The position numbers and the translations under genes are program-made. 50,962 nt of DNA, taken from contig JBGUNJ010000135.1 of assembly GCA_045117315.1 (NCBI GenBank), positions 1 to 50,962 on the forward strand. Direction: 5' to 3'. Shown here in pieces: positions 15,157 through 22,035 of this stretch. A model generated the notes under the pieces. The model had not been told where the DNA came from, did not search any database, and saw nothing but the letters and a program-made list of their open reading frames with translations. Every line of letters starts with the position of its first letter. The first letter of the stretch is position 1. This stretch comes from CAG-791 sp045117315 (GTDB lineage Bacteria; Bacillota; Clostridia; Lachnospirales; Lachnospiraceae).

Positions 15157-17616
15157 TTACCAGGTCCAGGTAAAGCCATCGTCAATCCAGGCATCATCAG
15201 ATTCCTCATCAGAATCCTCGACAGGTTCGTCATGACTTTCCTCAAAAGGATCCTCAAGAGTTTTCTCAACCAGTTCCTCATCATGAGCCTCAACAGGAGG
15301 CGCAGCTTTTGGCTTTTTGAGATTTTTCGTCCCATGAGGGGCAAAAGGGTTATAGCCGTTCGCGGCCATGATAAACCACGCGGAAGGAGCAATGTGCGTG
15401 TCATTGGTAAATCTCAGGGAGGAGCCGTCATACAATGTTATGCCCGTGTAATATTTATCTATGGTAGCAGCAGGGAAAAGACCATTTGGTGCCTGGATTT
15501 TGACAAGAGCGCTCATGGCTTCTTCGTACTTATTCTGCTTTCCATGTACCCGGTACATGAGCGCCGTGAAGGCGGTGCCTTCAGACCACCAGCCTCCCTT
15601 CTTGTTATTGCGGTTATAGGCGTAACCGCCTTTTCTGACTTTCAGGTCTTCGATTGTACTCAGTGTCTTATGATAGGGTGCGAAGGAATCCCACATTGCC
15701 AGTCCGCTAAGGGACTGGACGTCAAGGAGAACAATGCTTGTGGGATCGGGCGTAAAGCCGTCTTCCAGAGTTTCCACTACGAACCGTCCCTTCCACTCAT
15801 TGTACATGTTTTCAACGAAACGGATGGCGCTCTGTGACGCCTCGAGATACTTTTCCTCCGCCGTTACATCATACAGCCGCGAAAAGGCAGCGTAAGCGAT
15901 GAGGTTGTCTTTCGTAGTTCTTTTTGGAAGGGAGTAGACGCCGAGCGAGTCGCTTTCCTTCCAGCCGTCAAAGCCTTCGGTGAAGCCGAGAGAATTATCG
16001 TAGCACTTTTTCAGGACCCAGTCCATCAGGGAACGCGCGGTCTTAAGGTAAGTTTCATCGCCGTAGGTAGTGTAATATTGCAGTAATGCAAGAGCAACAT
16101 ATGAGTTGGTGCCCGAGCTGCTGCCGACCTCATGCTGGTCCTCAACCCAGGTCTTGCTGTCTTCATCATACCAGCCTGACATACGGGTTCCGCTGTTCCA
16201 TCCGGGAAAAGCACTGATGTCGCCGACCGCATAGGCATTTCTGGCACGCCTGGGGCCATCTTTCGGGTCAGAGGCGTCATAAGCACGGTCGTTCTGAACA
16301 GCGTACACAAAAGCGTCGAGGATCTGTTTCGCCTCATTCTTTTTCCCCGCTGACAGAAATGCCAGTGCCACCAGGGCATTGTCCTGTGTAAAGGCTGTAT
16401 TTTTAACCTTTATGTCTTCCTCATCACTGGAGCGGAGAAGCACAGGAGCTGTCTGCGCGCTGCGGATCTTGCCGGTGAAACGGATTTCGTCCAGGTAGAA
16501 CACAACATCCTTTTTGCCGTTCAGCTTGCCGTCCAGCTCATAACCGAAGCCGCAGACGACATAGTTCAGGTTGACTCCCTTGAGCGGAATGACATATTCC
16601 TTCCAGTCCTTGGTCAGCGTGACCTGCCCGGTGGACCTTCTTATGGAACTGTCCGGATTATTCACCGTTTTTTTGTTGTTTTTATCATAGCCGAAGCCGC
16701 AGGTAAAAAACTCTACGACCTCGCCGCCCTTTTTCCCTCTGGCATAAAAACGAAGGGCATTCGCGCCGGTGAGATTAAGACCTGCCCCTCCCTTATTACC
16801 GTCGTTGGGCTTCGGCCTTCTATCCCATTCCTTGAGATAGCCGTTCAGGAACATCCAGCCGCCCCAGTCCTTTTTGCGGGAAGTCTGTTCGCACCGGATG
16901 CAGCTTGTCCCGGAATAGGGCTTCTTGGTGTAGTTCTCATCCATGTCCTTTACAAGATCGTCGTCCGAACCGTAGATCTTCGACCTTTGTGTAAAGCGGT
17001 TGTGTGTCAGGCTGTAATCCTTGTACACGTACACACATTCCCGGGTTCTGGACAGGCGGGCTGAAAGTGCGTTCAGGGCGGTGTTTTTTGCCTTTTCTAT
17101 TGAAGCCGGGATATTTTCCTTCACTTCGGCTTTCTTTTTAGTGGTCTGAGTGGTTTTCTTTTCAGTAGTCTGAGTAGTTTTCTTGTCAGCAGCGTTTGTA
17201 TTGGCCTTTTTAGTGGTCTGAGTAGTTTTCTTGTCAGCAGAGTTAGTATTGGCCTTTTTAGTAGTCTGAGTGGTTTTCTTTTCGGCTGCCTGCACGGCAT
17301 TCTTGTCAGCAGTATCTTTGATGGATTTCTGCCCTGCAGCCTTTAGATCGGCTTTCGTGTCGGCATCCTGCCCGGATTTTTTTTCGGAATTATCTTTTTC
17401 TTTTTCAGCGGAATTACTGTTGGCGGCTTTTTTGCCTGACTCTGCTTTAGATGTTTCTCCGGTCAAAAGACCAGCCTCAATAGAAGAGCCATTCACAAAA
17501 CTGCTTGTGCCGGCAGGCTTTAAGGTTCCTTTTTCCGCTGCTTCTGCGTTCAAAAGGCCGGCCGAGAGAAGGCTGGCAGTTAACAATGCTGCGATGAAGC
17601 GATTAATTGATTTCAT
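15157..17616 (-). CDS. Secreted protein: low-complexity Lys/Thr linker, carbohydrate-binding-like domain, six-hairpin-glycosidase-like domain
   Basis: About 819 residues. A signal peptide (MKSINRFIAALLTASLLSAG, probable cut after AEA) is followed by a long Ala/Lys/Asp-rich segment with near-identical repeats of KKTTQTTKKANTN (about residues 110-165). A beta-rich region with GANALRFYARGKK and YVIPLKGVN resembles a jelly-roll carbohydrate-binding module. The next 400 residues are helical with repeated Trp/Tyr-rich helices (GTNSYVALALLQYY, WWSEGTAFTALMYR), suggesting an (alpha/alpha)6 toroid. The C-terminus is strongly acidic. The start at 17616 is preferred because the upstream TTG overlaps the GGTGGGGG that serves this ATG. 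A role in polysaccharide degradation at the cell surface is inference. Confidence 0.72.
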   Translation of the reverse strand: MKSINRFIAALLTASLLSAGLLNAEAAEKGTLKPAGTSSFVNGSSIEAGLLTGETSKAESGKKAANSNSAEKEKDNSEKKSGQDADTKADLKAAGQKSIKDTADKNAVQAAEKKTTQTTKKANTNSADKKTTQTTKKANTNAADKKTTQTTEKKTTQTTKKKAEVKENIPASIEKAKNTALNALSARLSRTRECVYVYKDYSLTHNRFTQRSKIYGSDDDLVKDMDENYTKKPYSGTSCIRCEQTSRKKDWGGWMFLNGYLKEWDRRPKPNDGNKGGAGLNLTGANALRFYARGKKGGEVVEFFTCGFGYDKNNKKTVNNPDSSIRRSTGQVTLTKDWKEYVIPLKGVNLNYVVCGFGYELDGKLNGKKDVVFYLDEIRFTGKIRSAQTAPVLLRSSDEEDIKVKNTAFTQDNALVALAFLSAGKKNEAKQILDAFVYAVQNDRAYDASDPKDGPRRARNAYAVGDISAFPGWNSGTRMSGWYDEDSKTWVEDQHEVGSSSGTNSYVALALLQYYTTYGDETYLKTARSLMDWVLKKCYDNSLGFTEGFDGWKESDSLGVYSLPKRTTKDNLIAYAAFSRLYDVTAEEKYLEASQSAIRFVENMYNEWKGRFVVETLEDGFTPDPTSIVLLDVQSLSGLAMWDSFAPYHKTLSTIEDLKVRKGGYAYNRNNKKGGWWSEGTAFTALMYRVHGKQNKYEEAMSALVKIQAPNGLFPAATIDKYYTGITLYDGSSLRFTNDTHIAPSAWFIMAANGYNPFAPHGTKNLKKPKAAPPVEAHDEELVEKTLEDPFEESHDEPVEDSDEESDDAWIDDGFTWTW

Positions 17617-18076
17617 GTATTCTTTTTCCCCCACCAATTCGTCATTGTCTCGACATTATCTCATTATGTATAGAAAGCAAGTCTTCTGTGTTGTCATTTC
17701 CGGACTATAATCTGCCTGAGTGAGGCTGTATGAGCCTGTGCAAATCTGTGCATATATATCAAAATGCATTTTTCTGTATGTCCCTCTGCAAGGCAGAACC
17801 CGCACCGGGGAAATGCTCCCGTTTTACACATGAAATCTTTGGTGTACATCCGGACTGCGGGAAGAAGGATCAATAATCCCAAATCAAAAATGATTATACC
17901 AGTTTTATAGATATTTGTATCAGGGAATCTGCTGTTTTTGATTAAAATCTTTCCCCAAAATACTGTTTTTAACAAGTGGTATCAGGGAAAATGTCACAAA
18001 ATATGGTAGAGGCAGGGCTGCAACAAGCAATTTCTGGGGTATCGGGGAGCAGGCGGCCACAAAGACAGATATGCTG
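17617..18076. other. Intergenic region, nothing clear
   Basis: About 460 bp between two minus-strand genes. It should hold the promoter of the secreted-protein gene (near 17640-17720) and the end of the ammonia-lyase transcript. I see no convincing gene, terminator or repeat. Confidence 0.4.
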
Positions 18077-19294
18077 TCACCTCTCAAATCCGGGGTACAG
18101 CCCGTCCCAGACGATGCGGCGGTAGTTTTCGCGGTCTGTATCTCCTTCCGTGGAGAAGCACAGGATCCGGGAACCGCGATCTAGCCCAAGAGATTTCTTC
18201 AGGTCTGCCAGAACAGGATTGCGGAGCACCTCTGTCACAAATCCAAAAGCTGCGGCACCGCTTTCTCCGGAGACCACCCTGGGATCTCCGGGCAGAGGAT
18301 TGCCCAGGATCCGCATGCCGTTTGCGGCGACGTAATCGGGCATGGAGATGAAATGGTCCGCATGGTCACGCAGGACGCTCCAGCCGATGGAGCAGGGTTC
18401 GCCGCAGCACAGACCAGCCATAATGGAGTTCATATCGCCGGTCACGAAGTGAAGCTGACCGTCGTTGGCCTTTGCCGTACGGAAAAGGCAGTCTGCCCGG
18501 TCCGGCTCGACGATGGTCATGACCGGGCGGTCATCTTTCCCGTACAGAGAGGCAAAATATCCGCAGATGGCACCTGCCATGGAGCCTACACCCGCCTGCA
18601 GGAAGATGTGGGTGGGCCTCAGGCCTTTGAGCTGGCCTGCCGCCTCTGCAGCCATGGTGGTATATCCCTCCATGATCCAGCCGGGGATCTCTTCATATCC
18701 CTCCCAGGAGGTATCCTGTACCAGGACCCAGCCGTTTCTGTCCCGGCCTTCTTTGGCCAGCCTGACAGCATCGTCGTAATTGAGCTCTGTGATCGAGGCA
18801 TCGGCACCGAGCGCCTGGATATTTTTCAGCCTTTCAACAGCACTGCCCCTGGGCATATATACGACGCTCTTCTGATTCAGCCGATTGGCCGTCCAGGCGA
18901 CGCCGCGCCCGTGGTTTCCGTCTGTCGCTGTGACAAACGTGATCTGACCGATCTTCTCCTTCACCTCCGGACTGATCAGTTTTTTATAAGGAAGTTCGGA
19001 GATGCTGACACCGAGTCTTTTTGCCATGTAATTTCCGATCGCGTAGCTGCTGCCCAGCACCTTGAAAGCGTTCAGGCCGAAGCGGTAACTCTCATCTTTG
19101 ATGTGGATTGAAGCCACACCCAGTTCCTTCGCAAGGGCACCGAGACTTACCAGAGGAGTTTCCTGATATTCAGGGAAGCTCTGGTGGAACCCGCGCGCCT
19201 TCTCTGCAGCGGCCGGACCGAAGCGGCCTACAGGATACAGGGCCGCTCCCGTCTTTCTCTTAAAATGTACTGCCTGAATTCTGCTGTCTGCCAT
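18077..19294 (-). CDS. dpaL: Diaminopropionate ammonia-lyase (PLP enzyme)
   Basis: Converts 2,3-diaminopropionate to pyruvate and two ammonia, in the cytoplasm. The 405 residues match the E. coli YgeX family. Visible motifs are the PLP lysine K78 in GLNAFKVLGSS, the TATDGNHGRG stretch with D125 (equivalent to the catalytic Asp of the E. coli enzyme), a Gly-rich phosphate-binding loop (LQAGVGSMAGA), and GESGAAAFGF. AAAGGAGGA directly precedes the ATG. Elsewhere it often neighbours carbamoyltransferase and dihydropyrimidinase-like genes; here it stands alone, so it probably serves amino acid or antibiotic-derived amine breakdown. Confidence 0.93.
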   Translation of the reverse strand: MADSRIQAVHFKRKTGAALYPVGRFGPAAAEKARGFHQSFPEYQETPLVSLGALAKELGVASIHIKDESYRFGLNAFKVLGSSYAIGNYMAKRLGVSISELPYKKLISPEVKEKIGQITFVTATDGNHGRGVAWTANRLNQKSVVYMPRGSAVERLKNIQALGADASITELNYDDAVRLAKEGRDRNGWVLVQDTSWEGYEEIPGWIMEGYTTMAAEAAGQLKGLRPTHIFLQAGVGSMAGAICGYFASLYGKDDRPVMTIVEPDRADCLFRTAKANDGQLHFVTGDMNSIMAGLCCGEPCSIGWSVLRDHADHFISMPDYVAANGMRILGNPLPGDPRVVSGESGAAAFGFVTEVLRNPVLADLKKSLGLDRGSRILCFSTEGDTDRENYRRIVWDGLYPGFER

Positions 19295-20062
19295 AAGATC
19301 CTCCTTTATCGTCTGCAGGTTCCCGTGGAATATGCAATCCGCAATATACCGCTTATCACATTTATTGCACAGGACAGGGCATAATGCAAATCATTTATGA
19401 GTAAAAGTGACGCCTTTTAACGATGTTTTTTTGACCGGAATACACGCTAAAAAACCTCGGACTCCGGATGGGTCTGTAACATAGTGCTGCCTGTGTTCCC
19501 TGTTTTTTCACTGTCTGACTCCGTGTCCTGTCTGCGATGAAAAAGCATTTTCGAACAGCAGCCTCTTTTTTTACAAGCCTGTAAAAATCTTTCCGGAGCC
19601 GGGGAATTTTTTTTCTCAAAGTAGTAAATAAAATTTCTTTTTGTCGGAAAAACAGTTGTATTGAGAGAAGATTGGACGGGAATTATGATGATATTGTCAA
19701 AAGAAAACAGAAGAAAACACAAAAAAACTGAAACAGCTGACAACTATTTCATTTAACAACAAAAAATAACAAAACAGAACAATTATTTAACACGCGGACT
19801 CTTGAAAACAGACTTTTGAGAATGGAAAGTCACTGGAAAGTCTCAATCGAAGAGAAAAACCTTTTTTGAAAAGCACTGATAGAAAAGCACTGACAGAAAA
19901 GTGATATAAAAGATGCGCCGGATGTTGGAAGGGATACTGTCCCCAGGGGCATAGATGTGTTATAGTTGAGGTGCTTTTTTCAGGAAATGAGATCACGATT
20001 AATAATGGAATCGCGATTAATAATGAAAAAACACCATCATATGCAAGGAGGACAGAAAGAAT
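19295..20062. other. Intergenic region between divergent dpaL and the flavodoxin gene
   Basis: About 770 bp, AT-rich in 19600-19800. Short direct repeats are visible: AAAAGCACTGA-type units at 19867-19905, and CGATTAATAATG twice (near 19995 and 20012) just before the flavodoxin gene. Two short minus-strand frames around 19395-19743 lack family features and a good start, and were not accepted. Confidence 0.45.
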
Positions 20063-20644
20063 ATGAAGGTTTTAATGCTCAATGGAAGCAGGAACGCCAA
20101 GGGATGCACTTTCACGGCACTTTCCGAAATCGCAAAGGAACTGACAGCAGCAGGGATTGATTCGGAGATAGTTCATATCGGCAAAGACGCCATGAACGGG
20201 AATATTGACGCAGCCGTGAAGGATGTTGCGGACAAACTGAAAGAGTCAGACGGCCTGGTGATCGGCTCGCCGGTCTATTATGCGTCCGCTTCCGGCGAAG
20301 TCGTCGCTTTTCTTGACAGGCTTTTCTGGTCGGCAGGAGATGACCTCCGCCACAAACCCGGCGCGGCGATCGCTTCCGCAAGGCGGGCGGGCACGACGGC
20401 GACCCTGGATGTGCTCAACAAATATATCCAGTACTGCGAGATGCCCCTGGTGACTTCCAACTACTGGCCCATGGTCCATGGCTTTTCCCCCAAGGACGTC
20501 ATGGAGGACAAGGAAGGCCTGCAGATCATGCACACACTGGGCAGAAATATGGCCTGGCTCCTCAAGTGCATAGAGGCCGGCAAAAAGGCAGGCGTGCAGG
20601 AGCCTGCCGCAGAGCAGAAGGTCTTTACCAATTTTATCCGTTGA
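20063..20644 (+). CDS. Flavodoxin-fold NAD(P)H-dependent FMN reductase / iron-sulfur-flavoprotein-like
   Basis: A 193-residue protein with the FMN phosphate-binding start MKVLMLNGSRNAKGCTFTAL and the second FMN contact GSPVYYASASGEV around residues 73-85, typical of the NADPH-dependent FMN reductase/flavodoxin-like family. It has no obvious 4Fe-4S Cys cluster of the classical iron-sulfur flavoprotein. AAGGAGG at 20044-20050 is a strong ribosome site. Such proteins carry out low-potential electron transfer or quinone and nitro reduction; the partner is unknown. Confidence 0.85.
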   Translation: MKVLMLNGSRNAKGCTFTALSEIAKELTAAGIDSEIVHIGKDAMNGNIDAAVKDVADKLKESDGLVIGSPVYYASASGEVVAFLDRLFWSAGDDLRHKPGAAIASARRAGTTATLDVLNKYIQYCEMPLVTSNYWPMVHGFSPKDVMEDKEGLQIMHTLGRNMAWLLKCIEAGKKAGVQEPAAEQKVFTNFIR

Positions 20645-20664
20645 TCTGAGAACGGAGATAATCT

Positions 20665-20799
20665 ATGAGCAGCATCAAGATGAATCTGACGGGCAGAACG
20701 CTATTCACAGGAGAATGGTGCTGTCATCGCTGCGGACAAGGCATTTATCGGGAAATGAAGGTAATCTGCCGGCCGCAGGCTGCAGTCCGCTGTCTATAA
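20665..20799 (+). CDS. Possible small Cys-rich protein
   Basis: A 44-codon frame starting MSSIKMNLTGRTL with a GGAG ribosome site (20654-20657) at good spacing, 20 bp after the flavodoxin gene. It contains a CCHRC cluster and two further Cys, which could bind metal. No family is recognised and coding is not proven. It may be co-transcribed with the flavodoxin gene and end at the terminator at 20869. Confidence 0.3.
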   Translation: MSSIKMNLTGRTLFTGEWCCHRCGQGIYREMKVICRPQAAVRCL

Positions 20800-20868
20800 G
20801 AGGAATATCTGATTCTGACGCGGTATCCGGCAGTGATACAGAAGTCAGACAAAAGAGAATACGTCTTC

Positions 20869-20919
20869 CGGCGCTTTTGGGAGCAGGGTGAAAACCGCAT
20901 CCCGGAGCGCCGTTTTTTT
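20869..20919 (+). terminator. Intrinsic terminator downstream of the flavodoxin gene
   Basis: CGGCGCT (20869-20875) pairs with AGCGCCG (20906-20912) around a 30-nt loop, followed by seven T. Confidence 0.8.
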
Positions 20920-20995
20920 ATGGGTCCGTATAGAAAGCTGTTTCCCGGAGCGCGGGATTTTCATGGACGCGTATTAGTACAAGAGTGCTGACACA

Positions 20996-21024
20996 CTGAA
21001 ATCATTCACCTGAAGGTGTATAAT
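20996..21024 (+). promoter_or_regulatory. Promoter of the XRE gene with an overlapping inverted repeat
   Basis: CTGAAA, a 17-bp spacer, TATAAT (21019-21024). The spacer ends in CACCT-GA-AGGTG (21007-21018), a perfect inverted repeat abutting the -10, well placed for autorepression by the HTH protein encoded 22 bp downstream. Confidence 0.6.
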
Positions 21025-21045
21025 TCAGACAGAGATGGACTATAG

Positions 21046-21627
21046 ATGCTGCGCTACGCGGTGGAGGATATGCATATCGGGTTGACTGAATTCTGGGATA
21101 TGTTTCTGATTTCAGGCGTCGCGGATCTCTTCGGAAAGGGAGATTTCAGATTCCTGGTCGGAATGTCGGGGGTGGAGACTGCATGGGAAGTCGTATGGAG
21201 ACTGACCGGCGAGTGGCCGCAGGAAAAGCCGACATTTAACCTTGAAAAGAGTCCGATCTACTGGACCGGCTGGATTCTGGCATGGTATCAGTGGTATTCG
21301 GGGCAGAATTTCAGAAGGATCAGCGAATTTCTGACACCGGTGCAGGTGAGGGACATGTATCATCCTTATCACGAAATGGACACTGTGCAGTTTGCGGATG
21401 CGGCGGACCGGATCAGACGACAGAAGGAGATGACGACACGGCTGCGAATGTACCGGGAACGCATGGGACTCAGTCAGTCCGAACTGGCACGGGAAAGCGG
21501 CGTCTCTGTCAGGATGATCCAGCACTATGAGCAGAGGCAGAAGGACCTGAACAAAGCTCAGATGAAGACAATCTGGCTTCTGGCAAGGGCGCTTCATTGT
21601 TCGATGGAAGACTTGATGGAGTTCTGA
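21046..21627 (+). CDS. XRE-family helix-turn-helix protein with N-terminal conserved domain
   Basis: A 193-residue protein. The C-terminal 60 residues form a Cro/CI-type HTH (TTRLRMYRERMGLSQSELAR, then SGVSVRMIQHYEQRQ). The N-terminal region has a motif common in Firmicutes proteins of this type (YWTGWILAWYQWYSGQNFRRISEF, given here in part: YWTGWILAWYQWYSG). Such genes often neighbour small DUF3791/DUF3990 genes, but none is found here. The start at 21046 follows GAGATGG. An inverted repeat overlapping its promoter suggests autoregulation. Confidence 0.85.
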   Translation: MLRYAVEDMHIGLTEFWDMFLISGVADLFGKGDFRFLVGMSGVETAWEVVWRLTGEWPQEKPTFNLEKSPIYWTGWILAWYQWYSGQNFRRISEFLTPVQVRDMYHPYHEMDTVQFADAADRIRRQKEMTTRLRMYRERMGLSQSELARESGVSVRMIQHYEQRQKDLNKAQMKTIWLLARALHCSMEDLMEF

Positions 21628-21654
21628 TTCATTTATAATCAGTGAAAAAAAGTA

Positions 21655-21682
21655 TTGACAGTTTGATGATATATGTTATAGT
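21655..21682 (+). promoter_or_regulatory. Strong promoter of the clpB leader
   Basis: A perfect -35 TTGACA (21655-21660), a 16-bp spacer and -10 TATAGT (21677-21682). Transcription would start near 21690, about 345 nt before clpB. No CIRCE element is visible. Confidence 0.75.
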
Positions 21683-21700
21683 ACTAATAGAACAAGGAAA

Positions 21701-21740
21701 ACAGGGGTCGATCGTCCATGGAGTGGATCCCCGTTTTTTC
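21701..21740 (+). terminator. Attenuator-like terminator in the clpB leader
   Basis: ACAGGGGTC (21701-21709) pairs with GATCCCCGT (21726-21734), with one mismatch, followed by TTTTTTC. It lies about 10-50 nt after the predicted start site, so most transcripts could end as a RNA of about 50 nt. Confidence 0.65.
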
Positions 21741-21875
21741 TACGGTCAGATAGTTCAGGACCTGCCAGCAGGATCTGCGCTATAAAGTACAAAGAAAGAA
21801 TAAATCCCGCGGCGGTTTCCTGCTTTGCAGAATCCGCCTCCTGAAACACGGAGTATCTCAGAAATGAGGTAATCA

Positions 21876-22024
21876 ACACAAATCACGCCGATGCACTGAT
21901 AAATCACGCTGATGCGCTGATTTGTGTGGATGGAAGGTTCGAAGAGCACGAACCTTCCCTTATCCTATCGGAGAAATCGTCTTCACGATTTCTCCTCAGA
22001 CTCTGAAATGCTTCGCATTTCAGA
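21876..22024 (+). promoter_or_regulatory. clpB: Series of four hairpins in the clpB 5' leader
   Basis: Stem 1: ACACAAATCA (21876) with TGATTTGTGT (21918). Stem 2: GGAAGGTTCG with CGAACCTTCC (21931-21958). Stem 3: GGAGAAATCG with CGATTTCTCC (about 21970-21995). Stem 4: CTGAAATGC-TTC-GCATTTCAG (about 22004-22024), which ends next to the AAAGGAGG ribosome site. Three are perfect 9-10-bp stems with tiny loops. They may be a stability, processing or temperature-responsive element. Confidence 0.6.
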
Positions 22025-22035
22025 AAGGAGGTAAT

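Noticed and set aside
19395..19743. Two overlapping minus-strand frames of 74 and 98 codons
   Set aside because: AT-rich intergenic sequence, no ribosome site, no similarity to a known family by eye.
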